Source: Lolium rigidum | Taxonomy: Eukaryota > Streptophyta > Magnoliopsida > Poales > Poaceae | Reading direction: 5' to 3' | Assembly: GCF_022539505.1 (NCBI RefSeq) | Contig: NC_061510.1 | Span: 96,240,292 to 96,304,291 of the forward strand | DNA length: 64,000 nt | Shown here: one piece after another, positions 12,201-24,610 of the stretch | How the letters are laid out: the number at the start of each line of letters is the position of its first letter | How positions within the stretch are numbered: the stretch's first letter is position 1 | Notes under the pieces: model-generated | What the model saw: only the letters and a program-made list of their open reading frames with translations | The model's database searches: none | What the model was told of the DNA's origin: nothing | Position numbers and translations under genes: made by a program

Positions 12201-13193
12201 TAGCATCATAATATCATTTCCCCCCTCCCCCTCTCTCGTGAGTGAACAGTGCTTTGAGAGTCTCTTGCTCTCCGCCGGCTCCCCTCTCTCTCTCCTCCGG
12301 CGGCCTCGCCGGCCGGAGTGACTAGGAGAGGGGAGGCCGGTCCCTCTTTGTAGATAGTAGTCTAGGTTTAGTTTCTGTTCCCCTAGTGGAGTATGGCGAT
12401 GTGCCGGCGGATGGAGAGCTGCTCGCGCTTCCAAGCGGCGCTGGGTGGCCGGTGATGAAGATCCTGATGGTGACAGCGGCGTGGTGCTGGTGGTCGCCGC
12501 GCAAGATCTTCCTCTCCCTGTGCGAGAATAAGCTTGAAGAGGTGGCCAGGGCTCTGGATCTAGGATTCGGGGTCATGGCTGCAGTTGTTGGATCTGGCGA
12601 CAGCCGATGCAGCGGTGACTCTCTCTTCTCCCGTCATCGTGGTGGTGGCGGAGGAGAGGTTGAGGTGCGCGATGTTCGTGTCTGCCCGCTGCGTCCGCAG
12701 CAGGGGAGTTTGCAGGCTTCTTGTCGGAGGTTTCTCACAGCACCGCTGTCGCCGGATCTGATGGCCGAAGGGCGGCCCCTCCACCCTAGGAGGATTTCTA
12801 CGGCGCCACTCTCGCCGTCTTTCATGGCTGTAGGGCGGCCCCTCCTTCCTCAGCCGGCGCCTATTCGTCGTCTGCAGGTCTTCTTCAACCTCCAATCATC
12901 TAGTCGGAGGCTCATCAACATCGTCGGAGTTAGCTCCCGTCTCCATGCCCCAAGTGGTTCCGTCCCCGGCGGCGTGGAGGTTGGCTCCGACGAGTTCGAC
13001 GGTGGTGGTTTAGGAGCTGGCCTTGATCGCGCTTTCTGGCATCGGTCAAAGGGCCTTGTTGCAAAAAAGCTTGGATCGGGTTGTAATTTTTCTTTTCTTC
13101 ATGACCCTTTCTGTAATTGTAACTCCACCGCTGATAGTGAAGCTCTAGGTCCTTCGGAGCCTCTCCTGTTCAAAAAAAAAAATTAGCATCATA
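12201..13193 (+). mobile_element. Retroposed segment with poly-A tail and 10-bp TSD
   Basis: A 973-bp insert (12211-13183) ends in an A-tract (13172-13182) and is flanked by exact direct repeats TAGCATCATA at 12201-12210 and 13184-13193, the hallmark of L1-type target-primed retroposition. The insert is GC-rich, unlike its AT-rich surroundings. It carries an open frame at 12386-13186 of 266 codons that runs through the A-tract into the flank, which suggests it is not a natural protein. It contains a near-duplicated stretch (GCGGCCCCTCC twice, 12772-12846). The source transcript is unknown; it could be a SINE/LINE-derived element or a processed copy of a host or repeat RNA. Confidence 0.7.
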
Positions 13194-13806
13194 GCGTAGC
13201 AGTGGCTCATGGGAGCATTGTCCGTATTTGCATCATCGCATTGAACAACCACGCCCTGGGACCTGGGTGTTCCTCGTTTATGAGAAGTTCAAATAACCAG
13301 AAAATAGGTGGGAGCACGTTAAACTCGCATATGAATTCATTTTCTACTAGCAGCCCCACACAAGTGGAGTCCCATGATAAATCATCCAGAACAGAGAAGA
13401 GAAATGTGTCACCATCGAGGTAAACTTATGATACAATAGAAATCATGAGACTTTGTACAAATCTGGAGTCACCTCTCATGTCCCTCCTTTTTTCTCCCCT
13501 GATAGAGGGAACCAAGCAGCTTCTGCCGCATTACAGGTGGCCAATAGTACACGCATGAACGTATCAGATGTTCAGTGCACCCACTCATCTTGGCATCAAC
13601 AAGACTCCCTACGGGAACCAGCATGCCGCATGATGATGCCAGAAGCTTTACAACATGCTTTACATACACTACAGGTATCTCAGGCAAAGTTTATCAGTTA
13701 CATCCCATATGCTCAAACGAGTGAGCACCCCGCCACAGGGAAGAAGGCCCGAAGGCCACAATCTAGAAGCATATAATGCTTTTATGATGTCCCATATCGG
13801 TCGCAG
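13194..13806. other. Intergenic and 3' UTR region of the RING ligase gene
   Basis: No separate gene seen. The portion next to 13806 should be the 3' UTR of the minus-strand RING ligase. Confidence 0.45.
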
Positions 13807-16800
13807 CTACACCTCTTCCTTATGCAGAGGCGGGGATGAGGGTAGAGGAGGCGATTGGGACGTCTGCTGTGGCTGCTCTTCAGCTTTGTTGTTGACTTTG
13901 ATCTCCAGCAGCCGCTCAACCGGCTGACGGCAGATGGGGCACCGGGTGGTCTGGTACCTCAGGACCTTGGCACACTCGCTGCACATGCACTGTAACAAAA
14001 GATATAAATGTCAGAGATTACTACAGATGTTAACACAGAGTCGGACTAGTGTCCTACATAAACGCGTACTTCTATAGATTGGCGGCTTACCATATGCCTA
14101 CAAGGAAGGACAGTAGTATCCCTTGGCTCTGACAGACAGATAACACATTCTTTCCCAGGATCATTTGCATCACTTTCCCCTTCCACAGAATTTCCTATTC
14201 CATATATTTCCTGCAACTCATACCTAGTTCCATTTACCCAAAGGATTTGGCTGACAACTCTTACTGAATAGTCCCCACTTTCTTTCTTTTCAAACACAGC
14301 CTGTGTGATCTGTGAGTTTGGAGTTTTTATCTTCTGATCTTCCCCTTCCGGTGGTGGATCAGCAGACAATGTTGTTTCAGCTTTAACTGCAAGTGGATAT
14401 ACTTCCATTCCCCCCTGTTTCAACAACTCAGAGTCCTCGAACGCTGAGAAGTCAATTCCAGTCCCTGATGGTTGCCTGAACTTCTGGCCAAGACCCTCTT
14501 TGAAGCTAACAGTAACAGGCTTAATCAAGTCTGGTTTCATTGCTGTGAGATTGCAGTTGAGCTCTTCCTTTGCGAAGAAGTAGACAATCATGCTGTTCAA
14601 GGAAGTAGAACAAGAATAGGTAAGTTGCCTTAAATTGCTGCAAGAATAAGACTTGTTCTTTTTGTAGTAAGGAAAATTGTAGCTCTAATTCTGTAGTCAT
14701 GCAACATGGTTAGTACGAAAATACATTATAGCAAACAGCAATGCAGCTTTAAGACAAAACACCCAAATCCTCTACAAGCAAACCAGTATCACGTTGTAAG
14801 GAAAGATAATTCCAGTTCAAATACAGATGTCGCTTGCCATTAGCAATTTAAAAACCTATTATACTTCAAACTATTTTGAGAAAAAATAAAGTAGCCAGAT
14901 GCACGCTTCATCACACAACAGTATAAAAAACTTGGGAGAGTGCTGGAATTCCAAGATTTTTTGTGGTTGCTGATAATCAACACTCGTCAATTCCAAATAA
15001 ACTAGAACCTCAAAGGTTCGCTTTAGTTTCTTTAATCATCATCTTCTCACAGATGGTTAAGCCCTGACCAAGAATGTGCGTGCTTCAAAAATGATGATGA
15101 AAGAGGGGAAATGATAAGAGAGGGACCTGCACATTCCAAACATAACCCCAAGTATGGAAACATGATGGTTTAGAGAACCAATATATCCCTACATTAAAAA
15201 CAGAGCAGACAGTAATGTAGGGAATAATGTGTGGATAACATACATAATATCTAGTGTTGATTGGGTCACCTCATATAGCAACGCATACTTAATACTCAGT
15301 GTTAACAATGACAAGTAGTGTGCTATGTAAGCCCACAATCAATGAAAAGTCCCAACATTTGACTAGGCAGGAATCCCGGATAATGTAGTATTCTACCTCC
15401 AGACTCCAGACTGGTAACTACTAAGGTTATAAGCTTATGGCCACTATATATTTTCAGGTACAGAGTTTTTTTTTTACAAAGGACTTTGAGAGTTGAGAAC
15501 AATCTAGTGATGAATAAAACATGCACACAGTGCCACAGCTGACTTTCTAGCCATTGAAGAAGAATTCTTCGCAAGGACCAGGTATGAAGGACACTCCAGT
15601 AGTCAATGGATGACTGAGCCTTATAAGTACTCCGTATCTTGTTGTCAGGGCCGTCGATGGCCATGATTGAATTGATCGACCGAACAGGGCCCCCGAACTC
15701 CAGGGGCCCCCAAATTTTATCTGCCTAGTAATTTGTCTGACTGTCTCCTATCGTAAAAGATTGCATGGTGGTGGCCGGTCCTATTTGATTTGCTCTTGCA
15801 GCCCATCAGGCCACGATGGAGATCAATCAGCTCCAGCAGTCCAACCTAGGTGGTACGGGTGCGATCGGTTGTTTATTTTGCTCGACCGCTGTGCCGTGCG
15901 CGATCGAGGGCAGGCGAGAGCAAGAGCGACCCGGCGACATCACAGACGAAATTGCTTCACACACGACAATGTACATCCTATCTCTGTACGACACCTCCAC
16001 AGGGAGAGCACGGCACTAATTAATTCGTGCACCCCTTGCCCAGTCCAACGAGAGCCATCTCTAAATTTTATCTGCAACTAGTATAACTCACACTCAGGAT
16101 ATCTCTAATGGTCCGACGCATGATTTCGTTTTACTAGTTATTGAGTTTGAACAAAACTTAGGGACTCATTTTGTAAGTCGCACCGGGGCCCCCAAATCTT
16201 GGAGACGGGGCTGCTTGTTGTTCTCAGACAATACTTTTGTTGGCAGGAGGTCCTGATGTTCCTTTTACTCGCTATGATCAATAAAGGGAATCGCCAATGA
16301 AGAAACAAATGGAGGTCAAAGATGGTTGAAATAAAAATACCCCCTGGTGCGGCGGCCGGCCAGAGTTTTAACCGCACGTGAATACGGAGAAGACTTTGGT
16401 CTGAAATGTCCCAACATTTGACCAGGCAGGAATCCCACAAAATGCAGTATTCTAGCTCCAGACTCCACAGACTGGTAACTACTAAGGTTATAAGCTTATG
16501 GCCACTAGAGATCATTGGAACTTCCTCCTTATTACCATATTTTCGGGTACGGAGTTAAGGAATTTTGAGAACAATCTAATTATGAATAAAACATGCACAG
16601 TGTGCTACAGCTGGCTTTCTAGCTATTGAAGATGAATTCTTTGCAAGGAGCCATGGACCAGGTATGAAGGACACTCCAATAGTCAATGGATGACTGAGCC
16701 TTATAGGTATCTTGGTGTTCTCAGATAGTAATACTTTTGTTGACAGGAGGTCCTGGTGTTCCTTTTACTATTTATGATCGACAAGGGGAATCGCCAATGA

Positions 16801-17579
16801 AGAAACAAATGGAGGTCAAAGATCGTTGAAATAAAAATAGCCCCTTCAACCTGCAGCAAGTAGACGCATCACCATCATAATAAGAGGCTAATTCCTCCTC
16901 AGAGTCAGAGCATCAACGTCGCTATACAAACCAAATCGTATCCCTAGCCCAAGTGACCGGCAACAGATAGATAGATAAACGGGCAGCGGAAACGTACAGT
17001 GATAAAGATGCAAGAAAAGGAGGTACAGAAAGAAGAGATTCACCTCCCAGCAACAGTGGCGTCGAAGGTGAAGGCGACGAGGAACCGTCCGGGGCAGGCC
17101 TCGTCGGGCTCGATCCGTAGCGTCTCCTTCTTGAGGTTGACGTCGTTGCGGATGGTGACGGCCTTCTGGTGCTCGACGTAGGGCGTGGGCATGGGCGGCT
17201 GCAGGCCGTAGGGGTACCGCCCCGCCCAGCCGGGGTAGTGGTGGACGGAGGGCGGGAACTCCCCGGCGGTGGCGGCGGGGCCGCCCGGCGGCGGCGGTTG
17301 CGGAGCGGGGCCCCGGTGGTGGTGGTCGTAGGGCGCCGGGAGGGGCACCTGCGGCGGCGGGGGCGGGTAGTAGCCCCCGTACTGCGGGTAGTACTGCGGC
17401 GGCGGGTTGGGGTTCGGGTACTGCGGCGGGTACGGCGTGGCGGCCGCGAAGACGTAGCGGTTCGGGGCGGACTCCTGCTGCGGAGGAGGTGGTGGGGGCT
17501 GGTGGTGGTGGCCGTGGCCGGAGCTCCGGCGTCGGTGGCCTGGGCCGCCGCCGCCGCCGTTGCTTCCCGCGTTGCCCAT
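13807..17579 (-). CDS. LOG2/LUL-type RING E3 ubiquitin ligase (3 exons, 406 aa)
   Basis: Predicted E3 ligase that transfers ubiquitin from E2 to substrates. Arabidopsis LOG2, the best-known relative, acts at membranes and is linked to amino-acid export control; the substrate here is unknown. Exons (minus): 17579-17044, 14592-14091, 13989-13807, total 1221 bp, phases continuous, GT-AG borders. The protein starts MGN, a good N-myristoylation signal and the reason for this start. Residues 10-140 are low complexity, rich in Pro, Gly, Tyr and His. About 150-320 is the conserved domain N-terminal to the RING in this family ([31 protein letters not shown]). The RING runs from Cys328: CVIC, then PCRH, CSEC and CPIC, a full zinc-ligand set. 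A short Glu/Pro/Ser tail ends HKEEV. Length fits the family. Intron 1 is 2451 bp and carries the duplication and hAT insertion. No disabling change seen. Confidence 0.95.
15347..16850. repeat. Tandem duplication inside intron 1 of the RING ligase gene
   Basis: Unit A (15347-15645 plus 16214-16345, split by the hAT-type insertion) and unit B (16407-16850) share long matches: GTCCCAACATTTGAC.AGGCA, GGTTATAAGCTTATGGCCAC, ACCAGGTATGAAGGACACTC and AAACAAATGGAGGTCAAAGA. Between the units, 16346-16404 is a near copy of 18119-18186 upstream of the same gene. The copies differ by scattered substitutions and small indels. Confidence 0.85.
15646..16213. mobile_element. 568-bp hAT-type non-autonomous transposon with 8-bp TSD
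   Basis: Begins CAGGGCCGTC and ends GACGGGGCTG, imperfect 10-bp inverted termini (8 of 10 match), flanked by exact 8-bp duplications CTTGTTGT at 15638-15645 and 16214-16221. Unit B of the intron duplication has the unoccupied site (TATCTTGGTGTTCTCAGATA at about 16705), which confirms insertion after the duplication. Subterminal GGGGCCCCC motifs occur near both ends. No transposase frame, so it is non-autonomous. Confidence 0.88.
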
Positions 17580-19104
17580 GGTGCTGTCTCGCCGCAGATT
17601 CAGCCGCGGAGACGGGGCTCGGTCAGAGTCGGATCTCGAGGCCGCCGAGCATGGGAATTGGTGGAGACAAGACGCTCCTCTTCTCCAAAATTGGTCCCCC
17701 GATAAAGAAATCGAAAAGAACAATCAAGAACGCCTCCGATGATCGGAAGCAGAGAAGCGAAACCGATCGGATCCCCCTGCTCGTCCCCCTCGCGAAACCG
17801 AAATCGAAATCGATGAGCGATTCGATCGGCGCCGGGGGGAAGGGGAAGGGGAGGGAGGAAGGAAGCGCCTTTGCTCACACTTGGTTTGGCTCTCTCGTCT
17901 GAAACGACGATATGGTAGTGGTGGTATTTTTGGGGGGCGCCTCCCTATAATGGAAGGTTGCGCGTAAAGCACACCACCACTATCTCTTGCTGATGATGCG
18001 CGCTTTTTCTCCCCCGGTGGTTAGGGCTCTCTCGCTCGCGCACTCGTGTCTTCTGCGATTAGGCCCCTCGATTCTTCTTGATTTTGGTTTTGAGCGGCGG
18101 AGCTGGAAATCCGGCCGAGGTGCGGCGGCCGGCCGGCCGGAGTTTTAACCGCACGTGAATAAAAGGAGAAGACTTTGTTTGGTCTGAACCAGCGCATGCC
18201 ATGCCTACCGCATGGCGGTTTATGTGGCTACCTATTTCTGGGTATTTCTGGTGAGGTCGCGTGGACAAACCATTTTGAATTGTTGAGGAGTGTGAGAGTC
18301 GTGTACGTCCATCTCGTTTTCAACGTGCAACTGTACACTGCTAGCTCGGACTCCGGAGCTCTCGTGGTAAGATCTTACCCACACGTGCACATACCGATTG
18401 GACCAAAATTGTCATGACTGAATGTACTGTGGTAGTTTTTTCAAAAAAAAAAAAACTAAACCACGACAGGAATTATGAAAAGACGTACACGCAAAAAAAC
18501 AGTATGGCATATATATCTTCTTTTTCAGGTCATCTTCCTGCTATTATGTATTATCCTAGCTTGTTGTGCATAGTGAGATCCGGTTCGTCAGATTTATCGT
18601 ATTTCCGAAAAAAATACATCGTTATCCCATTTCCCCTCGTAAATGAAGACAAGACAACAATAGCAAAAGAGATTTTTATTCGGTTTCTTTCCGGGAAGCA
18701 AAGAGGTCCACAATGTCTAGAACACTGAATAAATGGAGGTTTATTTCAAACAAGAGCAAACCAAGGTTTATTTAGAATAAACATGCATTATCCAGTAGTG
18801 TGTATTTGCTGCCTTTGACTTTGGACAAACTTTGATGTTCTTCTTGGAGATCCAGGTGCTTCAAATTGTGGGTAGATGCTTGTCGTCACACTACATGGAT
18901 TTAGCCATGAAAATTCGAGTTCTCAGGGCTCCTTTTATAGAATAATTTCTCTTCTCCCATTACCGTGTTTGTAGGCGTTGTGTGGTGGCTTCGGGTCGAT
19001 TTGATGTATGTTGTTACGAGTTCTTTGTTCAATATAATGCAAATAAAAGTTCAATGCGTCTCTTCGATATAGAGGGCAGGGGTCTAACCCTCCTTTGAGG
19101 GCTA
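17580..19104. other. 5' flank of the RING ligase gene and intergenic DNA
   Basis: 17580-17900 is GC-rich and probably 5' UTR and promoter for the minus-strand gene. 18119-18186 is the partner of the intronic copy at 16346-16404 (shared block AGTTTTAACCGCACGTGAAT). The rest is AT-rich with no gene recognised. Confidence 0.4.
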
Positions 19105-19376
19105 GTTTGATTCATAACATTTCTATATGAGTTGTGTAGGATTTGGATTATAAGAGAAAATTTTCTACATAGGTTGTTTGATTTGTAGGAACATATTCTA
19201 TCGTAATTAAGTCCTATATGAATCTTATAGTGCAAATTTTATAGGAAAAAAAAACATTAGACCATACCTCATAGAAAATTTCTTTGCTACAATCAAACAC
19301 ACTTCATCTTCACATGTGATTCAAGTAGACATGACATTTCAACCATATGTTTTTTCTATCCTATAAATCAAAGGGA
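19105..19376. repeat. MITE-like repeat, copy B
   Basis: Second copy of the family at the window start: GTTTGATT...TAGGAACATAT, AGTGCAAATTTTATAGG, AATTTCTTTGCTACAATC, ending TTTTTTCTATCCTATAAATC. About 270 bp. The outer borders (GGGCTAGTTTGATTC and TAAATCAAAG) suggest short inverted termini, but a target duplication is unclear. Confidence 0.5.
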
Positions 19377-21518
19377 AAAATAGTGGATAGAGGATTTGAA
19401 TGTCTACAATTTTTTCCTTTAGAGATATCTGATTCTTTTGCGCGTTGTTTTGGAGAAAAATCTACATCCGCTCAAAAGTCTTGGTACCATTCCTTACCAC
19501 TTTGCTAGGGCCAATAATTCTATAAATACAATAAATTAAATGGGAAACTATACAAAGTGAAATGGGAGGTTTGTTTATTTATTCTCTCTGCAAAAGAAAA
19601 AGAGATATATTCTAGATTCTGCATTTCTTATCTACCCTTAAAGGTTCAACGAGGTCAGGCTGCACACACCTTCTGACGAAGCTTCCTTGGCAGTTTCTTT
19701 TCTTTTAGATGTTCCTTGGCAGTTTTTGCTAACTTGGAGAACGGAGGGGCTAGTTGTCAAGTGGCAACAATTCTTATGTTCCCTTTTAAGTTTTTTTTTA
19801 AGAAAAAAAAGGTTTTTAGTGGGATGTGGTAGTGGTCAGGTTTTAGCCTAACCAGAGGTGTCCCTGTTCTGCTTTTGCTAGTGGGCTTCAGTCTGGACTA
19901 ATGACAGAGAAAACTAATACAGCACCTTGTTTGGTTTGCCATAAAGCTTTTCTACAATTGCACGATTCGTGCAAGGAAAACAGTTTTGCACGATACATAT
20001 TCTATCTATCTATGCTAATAATCGAGCGATTAGCTCGAGGTCATAGTGGAGCACTGTACTACTGTTCTGCCAGTTGATCGATGGGATGGATGATTAAACC
20101 TGAAACTGTGGGTGCTCCTCTAATTGGTGACACGACTTTTGTCGGGGCCTGTTTCGCACTCATTTTACATGGCCTGGTTAGCGTCCAAAGTGGAGTTTAG
20201 GTCCCTACTGCTTGACTAGATAAACACTTGCTATCAGATTCGACAGCAACGGGGACAAGCCTGGAGCCCAAAGCTTGCCGATGTCAGATTTGAGCCCCTC
20301 AACAACAGATTAAAAAAAAAGTCAGATTTGAGGCCACGGCTAATCTCAAGACAAGGTACGCCGCAGCAGAAGGGTTTTTTATTTTGACTTTCCAGTTTAA
20401 ATTTTGGAAAAAATATTTAAACTGTAACTGATAAAATGAACTAGAAGCGGGGCTCTTGCGGGATCCGGCGCCCCGCCTCTCAACCTTTCATGACACAAAC
20501 AGAAACCGGGAATTGAATTCAAGGAAGAAAATTTGAGTGCGTGCCGTTGCATGACAGATCTTATATTTTCTCATTTTTGATGAAGTTTATCTTCCACCAA
20601 AAGGCTTTACTGATAAATTATTGAAGTATTACTATCTTTCCAGACTAACATTGACACACAGATCATATTTATACATTTTTCATGAAGCTATTGTATATTT
20701 CTCTAATAGGTAGTGGTAAGAGCTTCGACATAAGGTGCACATAATTACTCCCTCCGCTTTTATTCACACCTTCTGCCTTATGGGTTTATTTAAAGTTAAA
20801 GTTTGTGATGAGGACATCTAATCTATTGATACAATCGTTGTATCTACAGCTACACAGATATAAGAACATATCACTTGAGCTCGTGTGCCAAACAACTCAA
20901 TTATCAAGTACTTTCGTTTCTTGAAACGATTTCTTACATACATGAGAATATGATGCTGCCTAAATCCGGTGTGTTTATTACTCTTATGAATGATGGACCT
21001 AGCATGGACGAGAGGGGCACGCATTGGAGCATGATCATGCATGGAGATGGCAACAGGCATGTGAGGATTGAATATGACTCCACAAGTGGAGATTTTAGAA
21101 CTTTGAAGGCACCATAATGATGACTAAAGACTTGGACGAAATATTCAAGATTATATTTCATAATTTCGTTCATAGCTTGCATCACCTTTATTTTTAGGCC
21201 AGGCCTATGTCATTTGGTACCTACCTTTTAAAGTCTGTATTTTGAGGAGAAAAGACCTTCTAGGGTTTTGTTCCTACGGCTGGCCGAAACCCCCACATTT
21301 TCCTCCTTAAATATCTAATAGCCACCACTTTTAGACTCAGATTTTGATTAGATTAAAAATTATTCAATTCGGCAACTTTGTGTACTTCTTTTGATGTCAA
21401 CTCCCATAATAAGACTGAACTCCCAGAATAAGACTGACTATTCAGAATTCCACATTTTCAGTGAATCTGCAATATCTTGATTGCATTATTAGTTCTTACT
21501 TATTCTCGATTTCAGGTA
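19377..21518. other. Intergenic, no gene recognised
   Basis: AT-rich DNA. A single Stowaway-like end (ACTCCCTCCGCTTTTATTCA, from about 20746) occurs without a matching second end. The open frames here are short and unsupported. Confidence 0.4.
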
Positions 21519-22245
21519 CTCCCTCCGGTCCGAAAAAAGAGTCGGAGGCCAGACTTAAATCACATTTACAGCCAACCCCTTATAGATTAATCAAAACAAG
21601 CACAACGCCATCAGACCCACCCGCACGCGCTACGGGGCGAACGGAGGCTCCAATCAACACCGAGCTTGAGTATTTTCTGGCGGGTTTTCTCTTAGGAAAC
21701 CTTGTGCGTCTTCGTCTTGTATCTCTTCCAGTCTTTCGCGACAGCAGCGAACGAGCAGGTGAGCGCAGCCGCCGGGGAGAGCGTGGTGTTGAGGCCGAAC
21801 GAGCAAGCGATTGGCGCCATCTCTGTCGTCGCAAGAGAAGGTTCAGGCGCGTCCGACCTCTGAACACCGGATCTAGCTCGGCCATCCTCGCAGCTAGCGG
21901 ATCAAGCCTCGATAACACTGGATCTGGCGATTACTCGCCAGCTTGGATAAAAAACTAAAGCTTTTTGATTGAGGAGTACTCGCGCCGAGGCGATGGATGG
22001 TGGAGGGGATCTCGGCTAGGCGTGGGAAGGTGGCGCGGCGCGGCGAGGGGACCGTAGTGGCGCGGCGGGGGGAGCTCAGCGGCGATGCGAGGCAAGCAAT
22101 AGAGCTAGTGGGGTGCGAGTGTGAGTGGGACGAGGGTTTCGTGCGGGTGCGGTCGTCAGCAGGGGAGGGGAGTGCGGGTTCATTAGGAAAATTGTTTAAG
22201 GTTGTTTTTGCAAAATTCATTTTCCGACTCTTTTTCGGATCGGAT
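21519..22245. mobile_element. Probable large Stowaway/mariner-type MITE, about 0.73 kb
   Basis: Left end CTCCCTCCGGTCCGAAAAAA then GAGTCGG, preceded by TA (21517-21518). The right end contains the matching reverse complement CCGACTCTTTTTCGGATCGGA at 22224-22244, but its outermost bases have decayed (ATGTTG instead of GGGAGTA). The interior is GC-rich. Overlapping open frames on both strands look non-coding. Confidence 0.55.
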
Positions 22246-24047
22246 GTTGTCATGGTGCTGCTGTTGCAGGTATTCCTGATTCCCTCTCTATCTGCTCCTA
22301 ACTCTCTCCCCCTAGTGGCACTAGTGATGGGAATGGTCATGTGACTGCTCGTGTTGTTGACCTGCTATGCACTCTTGCTTCTGTGTAGTCCAGTGGTACT
22401 ATTGTTATCTCTACTGCTACGTGTAGCTTGCTCTAATTTCTATAACTTCTCCGGTATTTTGCATGAGCACTTGCTGCTAGTGGATGCTTGCTATGTTAGT
22501 GGCTATTGATGATGTTGTGGCTGCTATAGCTTGGAGCGATCTCTGTATATCTCTAGTGATCATTTGGACATTGGCTACTAGTGGCTATATGTCTTTGCTA
22601 GTGTTAGGGTGCTTATGAAAGCATAATAAGGATTGTCGTGCTCAATGTTATTTTACTAGTTGCATTTGTATTCGGTAGTTGTTGCCTATCTGAACTATGA
22701 TTTCTTATCATATATTGCTTGTGAGGGTTATTGAGCTTAAATACTGATGAACACTGATGAACTGCTTAGGCAGTGATGATTCAATTAAATTGATCATAAG
22801 TTGTATGATCTCCAAGATCTATTGGAGGTTATAAAATAGTTTGAACCTCTTTTGGTGATGATGACTTGGTTTATTTGTTGTTGGATTTGCTTGTGACTGA
22901 TGTGACCTCAACAGTGATTCACTACTGTTTCTGGTTGCTCTCACAACTATAGAAAAGGGTGGCTGTGGTGTGGATGGACAAGTCCACAGTAGGTGATCAT
23001 ATTTATGATTGCCAGTGTGAACTAAATATGAGGACAATCCCTTTTATGTTGATGGTTTTAAATGGGCTAGTGTGGCTAGGTGAATCTTGCAAGCTTCAGT
23101 GATTTGGTACTTTTCTAGTTAACTGTGGGATGTGCTGCTATTATCTCTGTGCTTGCACGTCCATAGCCGCTAGATCAGTATTGACCTCTGACACCTTGCC
23201 AGCCTCACTTTGGTTTATGACCAAATGATAATCAAATATGGGTAAGCTACTACCCTATGTGTGTGTGTATCATGTTGGACATGCAAGTGCATTTAAGAAT
23301 ATAACCCTAGGATCTGTTCTTGATATTGATATACCTCACTCCAGCTCCTAGATTATATGTTTGCTGATGTAGTGGATTTGCTTCTACTGTTGTTGTTGTT
23401 GTTAATCTTGCCCTTCTCCACCTAGCTCCTACTGCTGCGGGTGCTTCAGTTATGGCCCCATTTGAGTTGCTGTGAGTTGTTCTTGATTACAAGTCTGGAG
23501 CAGCGAGCGTGAATGGTGGTGAGCGCTAGGGCAATGGCAGAGGCAAAGGATTTGTGCGGCGGGGTGAAGGGGGAAAATGAGATCCAGGGTTAACCTTTAT
23601 AACCTGGAAGACGAAGTGATGGAACCGTTGGATATAGCGGAATAATCCTAGCCTTACATCTGGTAGCGTGGTAAAGTTATTTTTACAGTTTATTTTGGAA
23701 ACGAAGAAGTTATTGCGCGCGTGCCGGGAATGTCGGAGAACGTGCGAGCCCCACTTGTGCGACATGGGAGAAAAACAAGAATTTTGGACCCACAAAACAG
23801 TTGTCCACCAGCAGTCGTGTGTTCCGAGGCGACAAAACATGGTCTTCGTTAGCATCGACATCACGTTTGCGAAAATATTCGAGTTACCAGAACAATATAT
23901 GGCAAGAAATATAAAATCTGGAGCCTATGTCCAGCTGCAAGCACCCGACCATATGCTCGGGGGCTACTCTTATCAGCAGTATAGATTATACTGTTGATAA
24001 GACAAGGTAAATGATGAAAAAATATAGAGTTGGTTAATAGTAAAGTT
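22246..24047. other. Intergenic, no gene recognised
   Basis: Mixed-composition DNA with a TTG/TTGTTG microsatellite near 23390. No coding region, RNA gene or bounded element could be supported. Confidence 0.4.
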
Positions 24048-24610
24048 TGTTGGAGATATGCCCAAGAGGCAATAATAAAATGGTTATTATAATATATCTT
24101 TGTGGTTATGATAATGTTTACATACCATGCTATAATTGTATTAACCGAAACATTGATACATGTGTGTTATGTGAACAACAAGGAGTCCCTAGTAAGCCTC
24201 TTGTATAACTAGCTTGTTGATTAATAGATGATCATGGTTTCGTGATCATGAACATTGGATGTTATTAATAACAAGGTTATGTCATTATGTGAATGATGTA
24301 ATGGACACACCCAATTAAGCATATCATAAGATCACGTCATTAAGTTCATTTGCTATAAGCTTTCGATACATAGTTACCTAGTCCTTTCGACCATGAGATC
24401 ATATAAATCACTTATGCCGGAAGGGTACTTTGATTACATCAAACGCCACTGCGTAAATGGGTGGTTATAAAGGTGGGATTAGGTATCCGGAAAGTATGAG
24501 TTGAGGCATATGGACCAACAGTGGGATTTGTCCATCCCGATGACGGATAGATATACTCTGGACCCTCTCGGTGGAATGTCGTCTAATTAGCTTGCAAGCA
24601 TATGAATGGT
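24048..24610 (+). mobile_element. Partial copia-type LTR (left end), truncated by insertion
   Basis: Begins TGTTGGAGATATGCCCAAGA, a 5' end I recognise from Ty1/copia LTRs of Triticeae, and continues through GAGTCCCTAGTAAGCCTCTT to GCTTGCAAGCATATGAATGG, where an Athila-type LTR abruptly starts at 24611. Family assignment is from memory and unverified. The rest of the LTR is not adjacent; a piece that I believe is a later part of the same LTR type, inverted, lies at 51243-51497. Confidence 0.6.

Noticed and set aside
12386..13186. 266-codon ORF as a host gene
   Set aside because: It lies inside a retroposed insert, reads through the A-tail into flanking DNA, and has no known motif.
17169..17705. 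Plus-strand ORF of 178 codons opposite RING ligase exon 1
   Set aside because: Arg/Gly/Val-rich shadow of the low-complexity minus-strand exon.
20746..20780. Stowaway-like terminus ACTCCCTCCGCTTTTATTCA
   Set aside because: No matching second terminus found nearby, so it was not called as an element.
20875..21117. 80-codon ORF (MSSCAKQLNY...)
   Set aside because: It looks somewhat protein-like, but it is short, isolated, unsupported by any motif and has no flanking exons that I could identify.
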